DNA from: Candidatus Olsenella pullicola
GTDB lineage: Bacteria; Actinomycetota; Coriobacteriia; Coriobacteriales; Atopobiaceae
Assembly: GCA_019117265.1 (NCBI GenBank)
Contig: DXAB01000136.1
Location: forward strand, 1-48,895
Length of the DNA: 48,895 nt
Reading direction: 5' to 3'
In this document: positions 8,933 to 15,543 of the stretch, one piece after another
Numbering within the stretch: position 1 is the first letter of the stretch
How the letters are laid out: each line of letters begins with the position of its first letter
Made by a program: the position numbers and the translations under genes
The notes under the pieces: generated by a model
The model's database searches: none
Seen by the model: the letters and a program-made list of their open reading frames with translations, nothing else
Told to the model about the DNA's origin: nothing

Positions 8933-8963
8933 GATCCTAGAGGGTGCCGTCCCCTCTAGGATC
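8933..8963. terminator. bidirectional hairpin between convergent genes
   Basis: GATCCTAGAGGG (8933-8944) and CCCTCTAGGATC (8952-8963) form a perfect 12-bp stem with a 7-base loop. It lies between the ABC-F gene and the convergent flavodoxin gene and covers part of the latter's stop codon. No clear T-tract is seen on either strand, so the terminator role rests on position and stem strength. Confidence 0.65.
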
Positions 8964-9426
8964 ATCGGAGGGCGTCCTCAAAGGAGTCGAGGTCTGCTGC
9001 GTTGGGGTGACCAAGCGCGCGGTCGAAGTTCTCGATCATGGGCGCAAAGCGCTCAGGGTCCTGCTCGGCCATCTTGACGTATCGCTCGCGGACGGTGGGC
9101 GGCATCTGCCCCTGGCACATGAAACTGCCCACCACCTGAGCGCCCTCGGGCAGCGCGGAGGCAAAGCGGTCGAGGACGTGGTCGTAATACGCCTGGCTGC
9201 CGCCAAAGCCGCAGGTGCCAAACAGGAAGACGCGCTTTCCGGCAAGACGGGGAAGCTCGTCTTCCAGCGCGGGGTCAAGCCCGCCCTTGTCGGTCCAGGA
9301 GCCAAGGAGCACAAGGTCTGCGTCTACCACCGGTACCTCGTTCCTCTCGCCCAGGACCTTGCGGGCGCGCTGCGCGAGCTTCTCGGTGTTGCCGGTTCTT
9401 GAGCTGCAGATAATTGCGTAGTTCAT
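8962..9426 (-). CDS. Flavodoxin-family protein
   Basis: A 154-aa single-domain protein with the FMN phosphate-binding loop SSRTGNTEKLA at residues 7-17, a VFLFGTCGFGG strand-turn and a conserved FMCQGQMPP segment, characteristic of the short Flavodoxin_3-like group. Such proteins carry one or two electrons between redox partners. BilS, a flavodoxin in bilirubin-reductase operons, belongs to a similar group, but no bilirubin-reductase gene is adjacent, so I do not assign that role. The start is the ATG at 9426, preceded by GAGGAGG; an in-frame ATG at 9450 lacks a binding site. It follows the MGMT-domain gene by 46 bases on the same strand. Confidence 0.85.
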   Translation of the reverse strand: MNYAIICSSRTGNTEKLAQRARKVLGERNEVPVVDADLVLLGSWTDKGGLDPALEDELPRLAGKRVFLFGTCGFGGSQAYYDHVLDRFASALPEGAQVVGSFMCQGQMPPTVRERYVKMAEQDPERFAPMIENFDRALGHPNAADLDSFEDALR

Positions 9427-9472
9427 GATGCCTCCTCGACTGGCTGGCACTCTTGTACCCCGTTTGTGTGTT

Positions 9473-9787
9473 CTATGCCTCCCACGAGCAACTCTTCATA
9501 TCAATGCGCCCGTTTGGCAGGAAGCCCACGCCCTCGGCCTCGAGCATGCGACGCTGCTCACCCGGCCCGCCGAAGGCAAAACCCGGGGCGAGCGAGCCGT
9601 CCGCAAACACCACGCGATGGCAGGGCACGCCGCCGGCGACGCCGGGGCTGCCGTGCATGGCGTAGCCCACCTGCCGCGCGCAGCGTGGCGCGCCCATGAG
9701 ACGCGCCACCTGCCCGTAGCTGGCCACGCGCCCCTCCGGGACCTGTCGCACCACGTCCCACGCGCGCTCGAAGAACGACTCCCCCAT
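9473..9787 (-). CDS. Short MGMT-domain protein (retains active Cys)
   Basis: A 104-aa protein consisting only of the DNA-binding/active-site domain of O6-alkylguanine-DNA alkyltransferases. The helix-turn-helix segment VASYGQVARLMGAP and the active-site loop VPCHRVV are present, followed by a FAFGGPGEQRRMLEAEGV segment. In alkyltransferase-like (ATL) proteins of this size the active Cys is usually replaced by Trp (PWHR); here the Cys is kept, so real methyl transfer is possible although the usual N-terminal domain is missing. ATG 9787 follows GGAGGCGCC. It is divergent from the isochorismatase-family gene, with 50 bases between them. Confidence 0.85.
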   Translation of the reverse strand: MGESFFERAWDVVRQVPEGRVASYGQVARLMGAPRCARQVGYAMHGSPGVAGGVPCHRVVFADGSLAPGFAFGGPGEQRRMLEAEGVGFLPNGRIDMKSCSWEA

Positions 9788-9837
9788 GGCGCCTCCAATC
9801 CGCTATGCTCAGGCTACACCAATCGAAGGGGGATTCT

Positions 9838-10395
9838 ATGGAGCTCGATAAGAACACCGCCGCGCTGCTCGTCATCGACGCCATCGAGGCCGTGGGCGAG
9901 GACGCGCTCTACGACCCCGATGCCGCGACTTCCGCCTACCGCGACGCCGTGGCGCGTGCCGTTGCCGCCTGCCACGCCGCCGGCGTCCCGGTGGTCTTCT
10001 GCAACGACGCCCATGTCCGGGGGCTCGACCGCGAGCTCGAGCTCTGGGGCGAGCACGGCATCGCCGGTGAGTCCCGCATCTTCCCCGAGATCGAGGTGGG
10101 GGAGGAAGACATCGTCGTCCCCAAGCGGCGCTACTCGGGCTTCTTCCAGACCGACCTCGACCTCACCCTGCGCGAGCTCGGCGTCAGCACCGTCATCGCG
10201 GTGGGCGCGGACACCAACATCTGCGTGCTCCACACCCTCGCGGACGCCTACTTCAACAACTACGCCTCGGTCGTGGTGACCGACGCCACGATGACCTTCC
10301 TCTGCGGTACCCAGGAGGGCGCGCTCGAGCACTGCGAGAAGTGCTACGGCTCCACGCTCGTTACCGTGGCGGAGCTCGAGGACGCCCTGGCGTAA
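9838..10395 (+). CDS. Isochorismatase-family cysteine hydrolase
   Basis: A 185-aa Rossmann-like hydrolase of the isochorismatase/nicotinamidase superfamily. The expected catalytic triad is visible: D14 in LLVIDAI, K96 in VVPKRRYSGF and C129 in GADTNICVLHT. Substrates in the family range from nicotinamide and isochorismate to N-carbamoyl compounds; the sequence alone does not decide between them. I place the start at ATG 9838 behind GAAGGGGG rather than at an upstream in-frame ATG. It stands alone on the plus strand between the minus-strand MGMT-domain gene and the convergent LysR gene. Confidence 0.88.
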   Translation: MELDKNTAALLVIDAIEAVGEDALYDPDAATSAYRDAVARAVAACHAAGVPVVFCNDAHVRGLDRELELWGEHGIAGESRIFPEIEVGEEDIVVPKRRYSGFFQTDLDLTLRELGVSTVIAVGADTNICVLHTLADAYFNNYASVVVTDATMTFLCGTQEGALEHCEKCYGSTLVTVAELEDALA

Positions 10396-10426
10396 CCCCA
10401 CCCGCGGCCCTGTCTTGGGCGGAGCG

Positions 10427-11302
10427 TCACGCGCCCCAGCGCGCGCGAATCTCGCCGAGAAACGCCTCGGCGGCGGGGGAGAAGGACTGATAGCGCTTCC
10501 ACGCTATGAAAACATCCGCTGAGACGGCGGGCTCGAGGGGTCTAAACGCCAGCCCCGACCCCTCGCTCGTGTCGACGATGCCCTCAAGGCTGATAACCAC
10601 GCCGATTCCACGCCGGGCAAGGAGCGCCGCGTTGTAGAGCAGGTTGTAGGTTGCCACGACGTCCAGGTCCTCGAGGTCACGGTGAAACCACGCGCCCATC
10701 TCCCGACTTGCCTGCTCGGAGAGAATGAGCGAGCGATGAGCCAGGTCAGAAGAGGTCACGCGCTCAAGCTCTGCGAGCGGGTCGTCCTCGCGCATGAAGG
10801 CCCCCCAGCGGTCGTGGGCAGGCAGCTGGAGAAACTCGTAGCGAGAGAGGTCCGCGTGGCCGACGAAGACGCCAAAGTCGACGCGCCCGCCATCCAGTCG
10901 CTCGCTCACGTTCTCCGCGTTGCCGCTGAACAGCGAGAAGCGTACGAGCGGGTACGTCTCCACAAAATCGGCAATGACGTCCGCGAGAAGTCCCATGGCT
11001 GGCGTCTCTCCGCCACCGATGCGCACCTCCCCGGCAAGGGTGTCCGCCGTGAGGCGGAACTCGTCCTCGGTGCGTCCGACCAGGTCGACGATCTCCTCGG
11101 CGCGCCGTCGCAAGCGCATGCCGGGTTCGGTGAGCGTGACGTGCCGGCTGCCCCGGTCGAAGAGACGAACGCCCAGATCGCGCTCGAGCTCCTGCATCTG
11201 TCGTGAGAGCGAGGGCTGCGAGACATGCAGCGCGGCCGCGGCACCGGAGATCGTGCCCTCGCGCGCGACCATGAGGAAGTACCTGAGATGGCGCAGCTCC
11301 AC
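10427..11302 (-). CDS. LysR-family transcriptional regulator
   Basis: A full-length 291-aa LysR regulator. The N-terminal winged helix-turn-helix is clear (MELRHLRYFLMVAREGTISGAA followed by LHVSQPSLSRQMQELE, LGVRLFDR and LTEPG), and residues 90-290 form the LysR substrate-binding domain. It is transcribed away from the 81-aa/hydrolase/DUF3737 operon, with 108 bases between the starts and a LysR-type box at 11343-11357. By the usual logic of this family it probably controls that operon and its own gene in response to a small-molecule inducer that cannot be named from sequence. Confidence 0.93.
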   Translation of the reverse strand: MELRHLRYFLMVAREGTISGAAAALHVSQPSLSRQMQELERDLGVRLFDRGSRHVTLTEPGMRLRRRAEEIVDLVGRTEDEFRLTADTLAGEVRIGGGETPAMGLLADVIADFVETYPLVRFSLFSGNAENVSERLDGGRVDFGVFVGHADLSRYEFLQLPAHDRWGAFMREDDPLAELERVTSSDLAHRSLILSEQASREMGAWFHRDLEDLDVVATYNLLYNAALLARRGIGVVISLEGIVDTSEGSGLAFRPLEPAVSADVFIAWKRYQSFSPAAEAFLGEIRARWGA

Positions 11303-11342
11303 GTTCTTCTCGCCCTCTTATTCAGTGTTTGCATGGGACACC

Positions 11343-11357
11343 ATTCGATATAGGAAT
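11343..11357. promoter_or_regulatory. LysR-type operator (ATTC-N7-GAAT)
   Basis: ATTC at 11343-11346 and GAAT at 11354-11357 form a dyad that meets the T-N11-A consensus of LysR-type regulators. It is centred in the 108-base gap between the divergent LysR gene and the operon starting at 11411, the normal place for such a site. Binding by this regulator is inference. Confidence 0.6.
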
Positions 11358-11410
11358 TATACATGATGACGTTGCGTCGCTAAACTGAGGAGGGGAGAGG
11401 AGGCTAACCG

Positions 11411-11656
11411 ATGGGAGACCTGACGACCGACATCGAGCGCTGCCTCGCGGACTGTTCCTGCGACAAAACGATCGCAAGCCGCGCTCGGAACTGTTGCGAG
11501 GAGGGCCGCGTGCGCGAGACGAAGCGCGCCCTTCTGGGAGAGCGGGCGCGTCTGGTCAACGAGATGCATGTTCGGCAGCATGGCATCGACGCCATCGATT
11601 ACCTGCTCAATCGTATTTCCACTGAGATGCAGCCGCAACGAGGGGAGCAATCATGA
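11411..11656 (+). CDS. Small Cys-rich protein of unknown function
   Basis: An 81-aa protein that I cannot assign. Its N-terminal third carries five cysteines (C11, C15, C17, C28, C29) in a spacing that could bind metal or form disulfides; the remainder is a charged helix ending in GIDAIDYLLNRI, which resembles the coiled-coil end of MerR effector domains. There is no DNA-binding domain, signal peptide or membrane segment. The case for a real gene is the GGAGGGGAGAGGAGG binding region just upstream and the ATGA overlap with the alpha/beta hydrolase start at 11653. It is the first gene of the operon divergent from the LysR regulator. Confidence 0.7.
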   Translation: MGDLTTDIERCLADCSCDKTIASRARNCCEEGRVRETKRALLGERARLVNEMHVRQHGIDAIDYLLNRISTEMQPQRGEQS

Positions 11657-12642
11657 ACAAGACGGACCTTAACCTGACCGACGAGTGGGACAAGACCTTC
11701 CCCAAGTCCGACCTCGTGGACCACGAGAAGGTGACGTTCCATAACCGCTACGGGATCACGCTGGCGGCCGACCTCTACCGGCCCCGATCCGTGATACCGG
11801 GGGCCCGCCTCGCAGCGATAGCCGTCTGCGGACCGTTTGGTGCGGTGAAGGAGCAGTGCGCGGGCCTCTACGCTCAGACGCTGGCCGAGCGCGGCTTTCT
11901 GACCATCGCCTTCGACCCGTCGTATACCGGCGAGTCCGGCGGTGAGCCTCGCTACATGGCGAGCCCGGACATAAACACCGAGGACTTCCTCGCTGCCGTC
12001 GACTACCTCTCGTGCCGCGCGGACGTGGACGCCGAGCGCGTGGGCATCGTCGGCATCTGCGGCTGGGGCGGCCTCGCGCTCAACGCCGCGGCGCTTGACC
12101 CGCGCATCAGGGCAACGGTCGCCTCCACGATGTACGACATGGCGCGCATCTCCGCCAAGGGTTACTTCGATGCCAACGACAGCGCCGAAGAGCGGCGGGC
12201 CCAGCGCCGGGCCCTCGCCGAGCAGCGCACCCGCGACTACGCAGCCGGCACCTACGAGCGCACCGGCGGCGTCGTTGACCCGCTCCCCGAGGACGCTCCG
12301 TCCTATGTTTGCGACTACTACGACTATTACAAGACCCCGCGCGGCTATCACCCCCGCTCGCTCAACTCAAACGAGGGCTGGAACGTCATCGGAACCCAGA
12401 GCTTCCTCAACCAGCCCATCCTCGCCTACGCGGATGAGATCGAGAGCGCCGTCATGGTGCTCCACGGAGACGCCGCACACTCCTGCTATATGGGCAGGGA
12501 CGCCTTTGCCCTGCTCAAGGGAGACAACAAGGAGCTCGTGCTCGTGCCGGGCGCCGTGCACACCGACCTCTACGACGGCGGCGGGAAGAACGCCATCCCC
12601 TGGGACAAGATTCAGGGGTTCTTCGAGATGTACCTTCGGTAA
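11653..12642 (+). CDS. Alpha/beta hydrolase with Cys nucleophile
   Basis: A 329-aa alpha/beta-fold hydrolase without signal peptide. The nucleophile elbow reads GICGWGG (134-140), so C136 takes the place of the usual serine. D273 in VLHGDAAHS and H303 in GAVHTDLYD complete a likely Cys-Asp-His triad, as in dienelactone hydrolases. The N-terminal segment VTFHNRYGITLAADLYRP is typical of the DLH/YcjY-like group. The substrate is unknown. It lies between the 81-aa gene (ATGA overlap) and the DUF3737 gene (12-base gap), so the three are almost certainly one transcript controlled by the divergent LysR regulator. Confidence 0.88.
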   Translation: MNKTDLNLTDEWDKTFPKSDLVDHEKVTFHNRYGITLAADLYRPRSVIPGARLAAIAVCGPFGAVKEQCAGLYAQTLAERGFLTIAFDPSYTGESGGEPRYMASPDINTEDFLAAVDYLSCRADVDAERVGIVGICGWGGLALNAAALDPRIRATVASTMYDMARISAKGYFDANDSAEERRAQRRALAEQRTRDYAAGTYERTGGVVDPLPEDAPSYVCDYYDYYKTPRGYHPRSLNSNEGWNVIGTQSFLNQPILAYADEIESAVMVLHGDAAHSCYMGRDAFALLKGDNKELVLVPGAVHTDLYDGGGKNAIPWDKIQGFFEMYLR

Positions 12643-12654
12643 AAGAGGGGTTCT

Positions 12655-13530
12655 ATGAGTGAGAAGATCGTCGAGAACAAAACGTTTGACGGGGAGCGCG
12701 CCCTCTACGGCGAGAGGGACCTCGTCGTGCGCAACTGTCGCTTCGACGGGCCGGCTGACGGCGAGAGCGCCTTCAAGGAATGCGACAACGTCACCGTTGA
12801 GGGCGCCTTCATGAACCTGCGCTACCCGTTCTGGCACGACCGCGGGCTCACGCTGCGAGGCGTCGAGATGACCGAGCTCTGCCGCGCGGCGCTCTGGTAT
12901 AGCAGTGACGTGACCGTCGAGGGCTGCCGGCTCCACGGCATCAAGGCCCTGCGCGAGTGCGCGCGCGTCCGCATGCGCGGCTGCGACATCGTCTCCCCGG
13001 AGTTTGGCTGGTCCACGCGCGGCATCGAGATGGTGGACTGCACCGCCCAAAGCGAGTACTTCATGATGCGCTCGTGCGGGCTGCGATTCCGAAACGTCAG
13101 GTTTGCCGGCAAGTACTCGTTTCAGTACATCGAGGATGCCGTCTTCGAGAACTGCGACTTGGACACCAAGGACGCCTTCTGGCATGCCAAGAACGTCGTC
13201 GTGCGCAACTCGCGCGTGAGGGGCGAGTACCTCGGCTGGTACAATCAGAACGTGACCTTCGAGAACTGCGAGATAGTTGGCACACAGCCACTCTGCTACT
13301 GCGAGAGCCTGCGCCTCGTGAACTGTCGGATGGATGATTGTGATCTTGCCTTCGAGCGCAGCCACGTCCAGGCAACGCTCACGGCGCCGATCGTGAGCGT
13401 CAAGAACCCGCTTGCCGGCAGCCACATTGTGCTGCCCGCCGTGGGCGAGGTCATCCGCGACATCGATGGCGCAACCGGCGTCGTCGAGGGGCGCGTGTGC
13501 AGCCTCTCCACAAGCCAGAGACAGCCTTAG
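12655..13530 (+). CDS. DUF3737 beta-helix repeat protein
   Basis: A 291-aa protein built of short repeats of the type V.NCRF / VTVEGC / VVRNSRV about 20-23 residues apart, the pattern of a right-handed parallel beta-helix as in pectate-lyase-like folds. It matches the DUF3737 family, whose members have no established activity. The repeats cover residues 1 to about 240; the C-terminal 50 residues are a different, mixed segment. No signal peptide is seen, so it is predicted cytoplasmic. AAAGAGGGG precedes ATG 12655. Co-transcription with the Cys hydrolase suggests a shared carbohydrate or small-molecule substrate, but this is only an inference from context. Confidence 0.85.
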   Translation: MSEKIVENKTFDGERALYGERDLVVRNCRFDGPADGESAFKECDNVTVEGAFMNLRYPFWHDRGLTLRGVEMTELCRAALWYSSDVTVEGCRLHGIKALRECARVRMRGCDIVSPEFGWSTRGIEMVDCTAQSEYFMMRSCGLRFRNVRFAGKYSFQYIEDAVFENCDLDTKDAFWHAKNVVVRNSRVRGEYLGWYNQNVTFENCEIVGTQPLCYCESLRLVNCRMDDCDLAFERSHVQATLTAPIVSVKNPLAGSHIVLPAVGEVIRDIDGATGVVEGRVCSLSTSQRQP

Positions 13531-13968
13531 CGGCGGTGGTTCGTATTGCTAGCGCGTGAACTGATTCCGCCGTTTGCGCGGGTCGGGACGCACTGTAGCT
13601 TTTGATGGGTTTTGGGCAGCAAGTTTGATGTGCGAGCTCTTCTCGTATAAAACTTGCTACCCAAACCATCCTCTAATGCGGATTCAACGTATCGTCCAAT
13701 AGGAATTTGGCGCCGAGAAGGACCTGGGGGAGAGTGTGACATCAAAGATGTTGCCCACAACCAGTCGTGTTGTCCCGAATCGGCCGTTCCCGTTGACGCG
13801 CCGGTGCCTCTAGCGCAAAAGTTCCGTTTCTGCGTACACCACCCTTGGTTTGTGAGGCAATGTACACTGCTGTGAGTCCGACGCACTTCTCGTTGGCAAG
13901 CACGAGCGGGATCTATCTGCAATGTGTCCCAGTTTTTCTCTGCGGTCTGGCCAATCTTTAGTTTGTTG
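13531..13968. other. non-coding stretch before tRNA-Pro
   Basis: About 440 bases without a convincing gene. Its base composition is lower in GC than its surroundings. It contains the long hairpin at 13604-13670 and, at 13923-13943, a TGTGTCCCAGTTTTTCTCTGC segment that looks like a decayed copy of the right arm of the REP-like element at 6189-6210. Short frames on both strands lack ribosome binding sites and family features. Confidence 0.6.
13604..13670. repeat. long imperfect hairpin element
   Basis: The left arm (13604-13626), containing GGGCAGCAAGTTT, and the right arm (13650-13670), containing AAACTTGCTACCC, pair over 21 positions with one mismatch and a 2-base bulge. The inner part TGCGAG-CTCTT-CTCGTA extends the pairing, so the whole 67 bases can fold into one hairpin. 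It has no T-tract and stands about 75 bases after the DUF3737 stop. A mobile palindromic repeat or a structured terminator are both possible; no second copy is in this window. Confidence 0.65.
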
Positions 13969-13997
13969 TTGCGTCAGAAAAGAGAGGGTGCTATAGT
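13969..13997 (+). promoter_or_regulatory. promoter of tRNA-Pro
   Basis: TTGCGT (13969-13974), a 17-base spacer and TATAGT (13992-13997) form a good sigma-70-type promoter. The tRNA begins 13 bases after the -10 box, a normal distance for a tRNA gene. Confidence 0.75.
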
Positions 13998-14010
13998 ACT
14001 TTTTCGCAAA

Positions 14011-14087
<77 letters not shown>

Positions 14088-14097
14088 GCACTTAAGG

Positions 14098-14128
14098 GAC
14101 CTCGGGATTGTTCCCGAGGTCTTTTTTT
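14098..14128 (+). terminator. intrinsic terminator of tRNA-Pro
   Basis: GACCTCGGGA (14098-14107) and TCCCGAGGTC (14112-14121) form a 10-bp stem with a 4-base TTGT loop, followed directly by seven T residues (14122-14128). It starts 11 bases after the tRNA CCA end. Confidence 0.95.
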
Positions 14129-14161
14129 ACCGTGCCGCGCTCTTTGGATGGGTCCACATCT

Positions 14162-14190
14162 TTGACAATTACATGTTCTCTGGACATGAT
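14162..14190 (+). promoter_or_regulatory. candidate serC promoter with internal dyad
   Basis: TTGACA (14162-14167) and CATGAT (14185-14190) are separated by 17 bases. The spacer and -10 box contain a dyad CATGT-N7-ACATG, an operator-like arrangement. If used, it would give serC a leader of about 200 bases. The remaining 14191-14403 shows no gene or recognised riboswitch. Confidence 0.45.
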
Positions 14191-14403
14191 CGACAACAAA
14201 ATCGCAGCTCATCGCGTTGAGAGAAGCACGTCAAACCTGCAATGGCAAGCGTAACCCCCGCGACCCATCGGGCATGTGGCTGTCCGCGCGTGTGTCAGGC
14301 GCGTTTCAGCCCGGCAAACGACGTGTAGCGGCATCGTGCCCCGCACCACCGCCAACCTATGATGAATGGACACGCAATCAGTGACAAACCATAGGAGGAC
14401 GAG

Positions 14404-15486
14404 ATGGCACGCGTGTACAACTTCTCCGCAGGCCCCGCCGTTCTTCCCGAGGAGGTCCTCGAGAAGTGCGCGGGCGAGATGCTCGACTACGCCGGCTGCG
14501 GCATGAGCGTCATGGAGATGAGCCACCGATCTTCCGTGTTCAAGGGCATCATCGAGGGCGCCGAGGCGCGTCTGCGGTCCCTCATGGGCATCCCCGATAA
14601 CTACAAGGTGATCTTCACCCAGGGTGGAGACTCCCTGCTCTTCTCCACGGTCTTCATGAACTTGGCCACCAACGGAAAGGCGGACTACGTCATAACCGGC
14701 AACTGGGCAAAGAAGGCCTATCAGGAGGCACAGATCCTCGGCGACGCCGTGGCGGTGGCGAGCTCGGCCGACAAGAACTTCTCCTACATCCCGGACTGCT
14801 CCGACCTACCCATCCGCGAGGATGCGAGCTACCTCTACATCTGCGAGAACAACACGATCTACGGCACCAAGTTCCCGGAGCTCCCCAACACCAAGGGTCA
14901 CGTGCTCGTGGCGGACCAGAGCTCGATGTTCCTCTCCGAGCCCGTGGACGTCTCTCGCTACGGCCTCATCCATGCGGGAGTGCAGAAGAACGTGGGACCC
15001 GCGGGCGTACAGATCGTCATCGTGCGCGAGGACCTCATCCCGGACGACCTGCCCGGCGTTCCCACGATGCTGCGCCTCAAGACGCAGGCGGACGCGGGCT
15101 CGCTCTACAACACGCCTAACTGCTGGGGCATCTATGTCTGTGGCCTCGTCTTCGAGTGGATTGAGAGGATGGGCGGGCTCGCCGCGATGGGGGAGCGCAA
15201 CGCCGAGAAGGCCGCCGTGCTCTACGACTTCCTCGACGAGTCAAAGCTCTTCTCGTCAACGGTGGACCCGAGCTGCCGCTCGCTCATGAACGTCCCCTTT
15301 GTCACGGGCAATGAGGACCTTGACGCCGTCTTTGTCAAGGACGCGGCCAAGGCGGGTCTCGTCAACCTCAAGGGCCACCGCTCGGTGGGCGGCATGCGCG
15401 CCTCGATCTACAACGCCATGCCGCGCGATGGCGTGGAGGCGCTCGTTGCCTTCATGAAGGAATTCGAGCTCGCGCACCGCGCGTAA
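14404..15486 (+). CDS. serC: Phosphoserine aminotransferase
   Basis: SerC converts 3-phosphohydroxypyruvate and glutamate to O-phosphoserine, the second step of serine synthesis. The 360-aa protein begins with YNFSAGPAVLPEEVL, has the FTQGGDSLLF phosphate-binding segment, the DQSSMFLSEP region with the PLP-ring Asp, and the PLP lysine K195 in HAGVQKNVGPAG; the C-terminus carries GHRSVGGMRASIYNA. AGGAGG precedes ATG 14404. It is directly followed by serA, the first enzyme of the same route, so the pair forms a serine-synthesis operon. No serB is seen in the window. Confidence 0.97.
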   Translation: MARVYNFSAGPAVLPEEVLEKCAGEMLDYAGCGMSVMEMSHRSSVFKGIIEGAEARLRSLMGIPDNYKVIFTQGGDSLLFSTVFMNLATNGKADYVITGNWAKKAYQEAQILGDAVAVASSADKNFSYIPDCSDLPIREDASYLYICENNTIYGTKFPELPNTKGHVLVADQSSMFLSEPVDVSRYGLIHAGVQKNVGPAGVQIVIVREDLIPDDLPGVPTMLRLKTQADAGSLYNTPNCWGIYVCGLVFEWIERMGGLAAMGERNAEKAAVLYDFLDESKLFSSTVDPSCRSLMNVPFVTGNEDLDAVFVKDAAKAGLVNLKGHRSVGGMRASIYNAMPRDGVEALVAFMKEFELAHRA

Positions 15487-15490
15487 ACCT

Positions 15491-15525
15491 GACAAAGGTG
15501 ACAGGGTAACTTGTCATCATTTGTC
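15491..15525. repeat. small REP-like palindrome between serC and serA
   Basis: GACAAAGGTGACA (15491-15503) is nearly complementary to TGTCATCATTTGTC (15512-15525), with a short GGGTAACT loop. Palindromes of the form GACAAAGGTGACAGG-AACTTGTC are a common REP type. It begins four bases after the serC stop and ends shortly before the serA ribosome binding site, so it could also act as an intercistronic mRNA hairpin. Confidence 0.6.
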
Positions 15526-15543
15526 TTCGCTTGGAGGAACGCC

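Noticed and set aside
13527..13922. 131-codon minus-strand frame in the gap before tRNA-Pro
   Set aside because: It runs through the long hairpin element, has untypical composition and no ribosome binding site.
14191..14403. serC leader examined for a riboswitch
   Set aside because: No recognised aptamer core or terminator/antiterminator pair could be made out.
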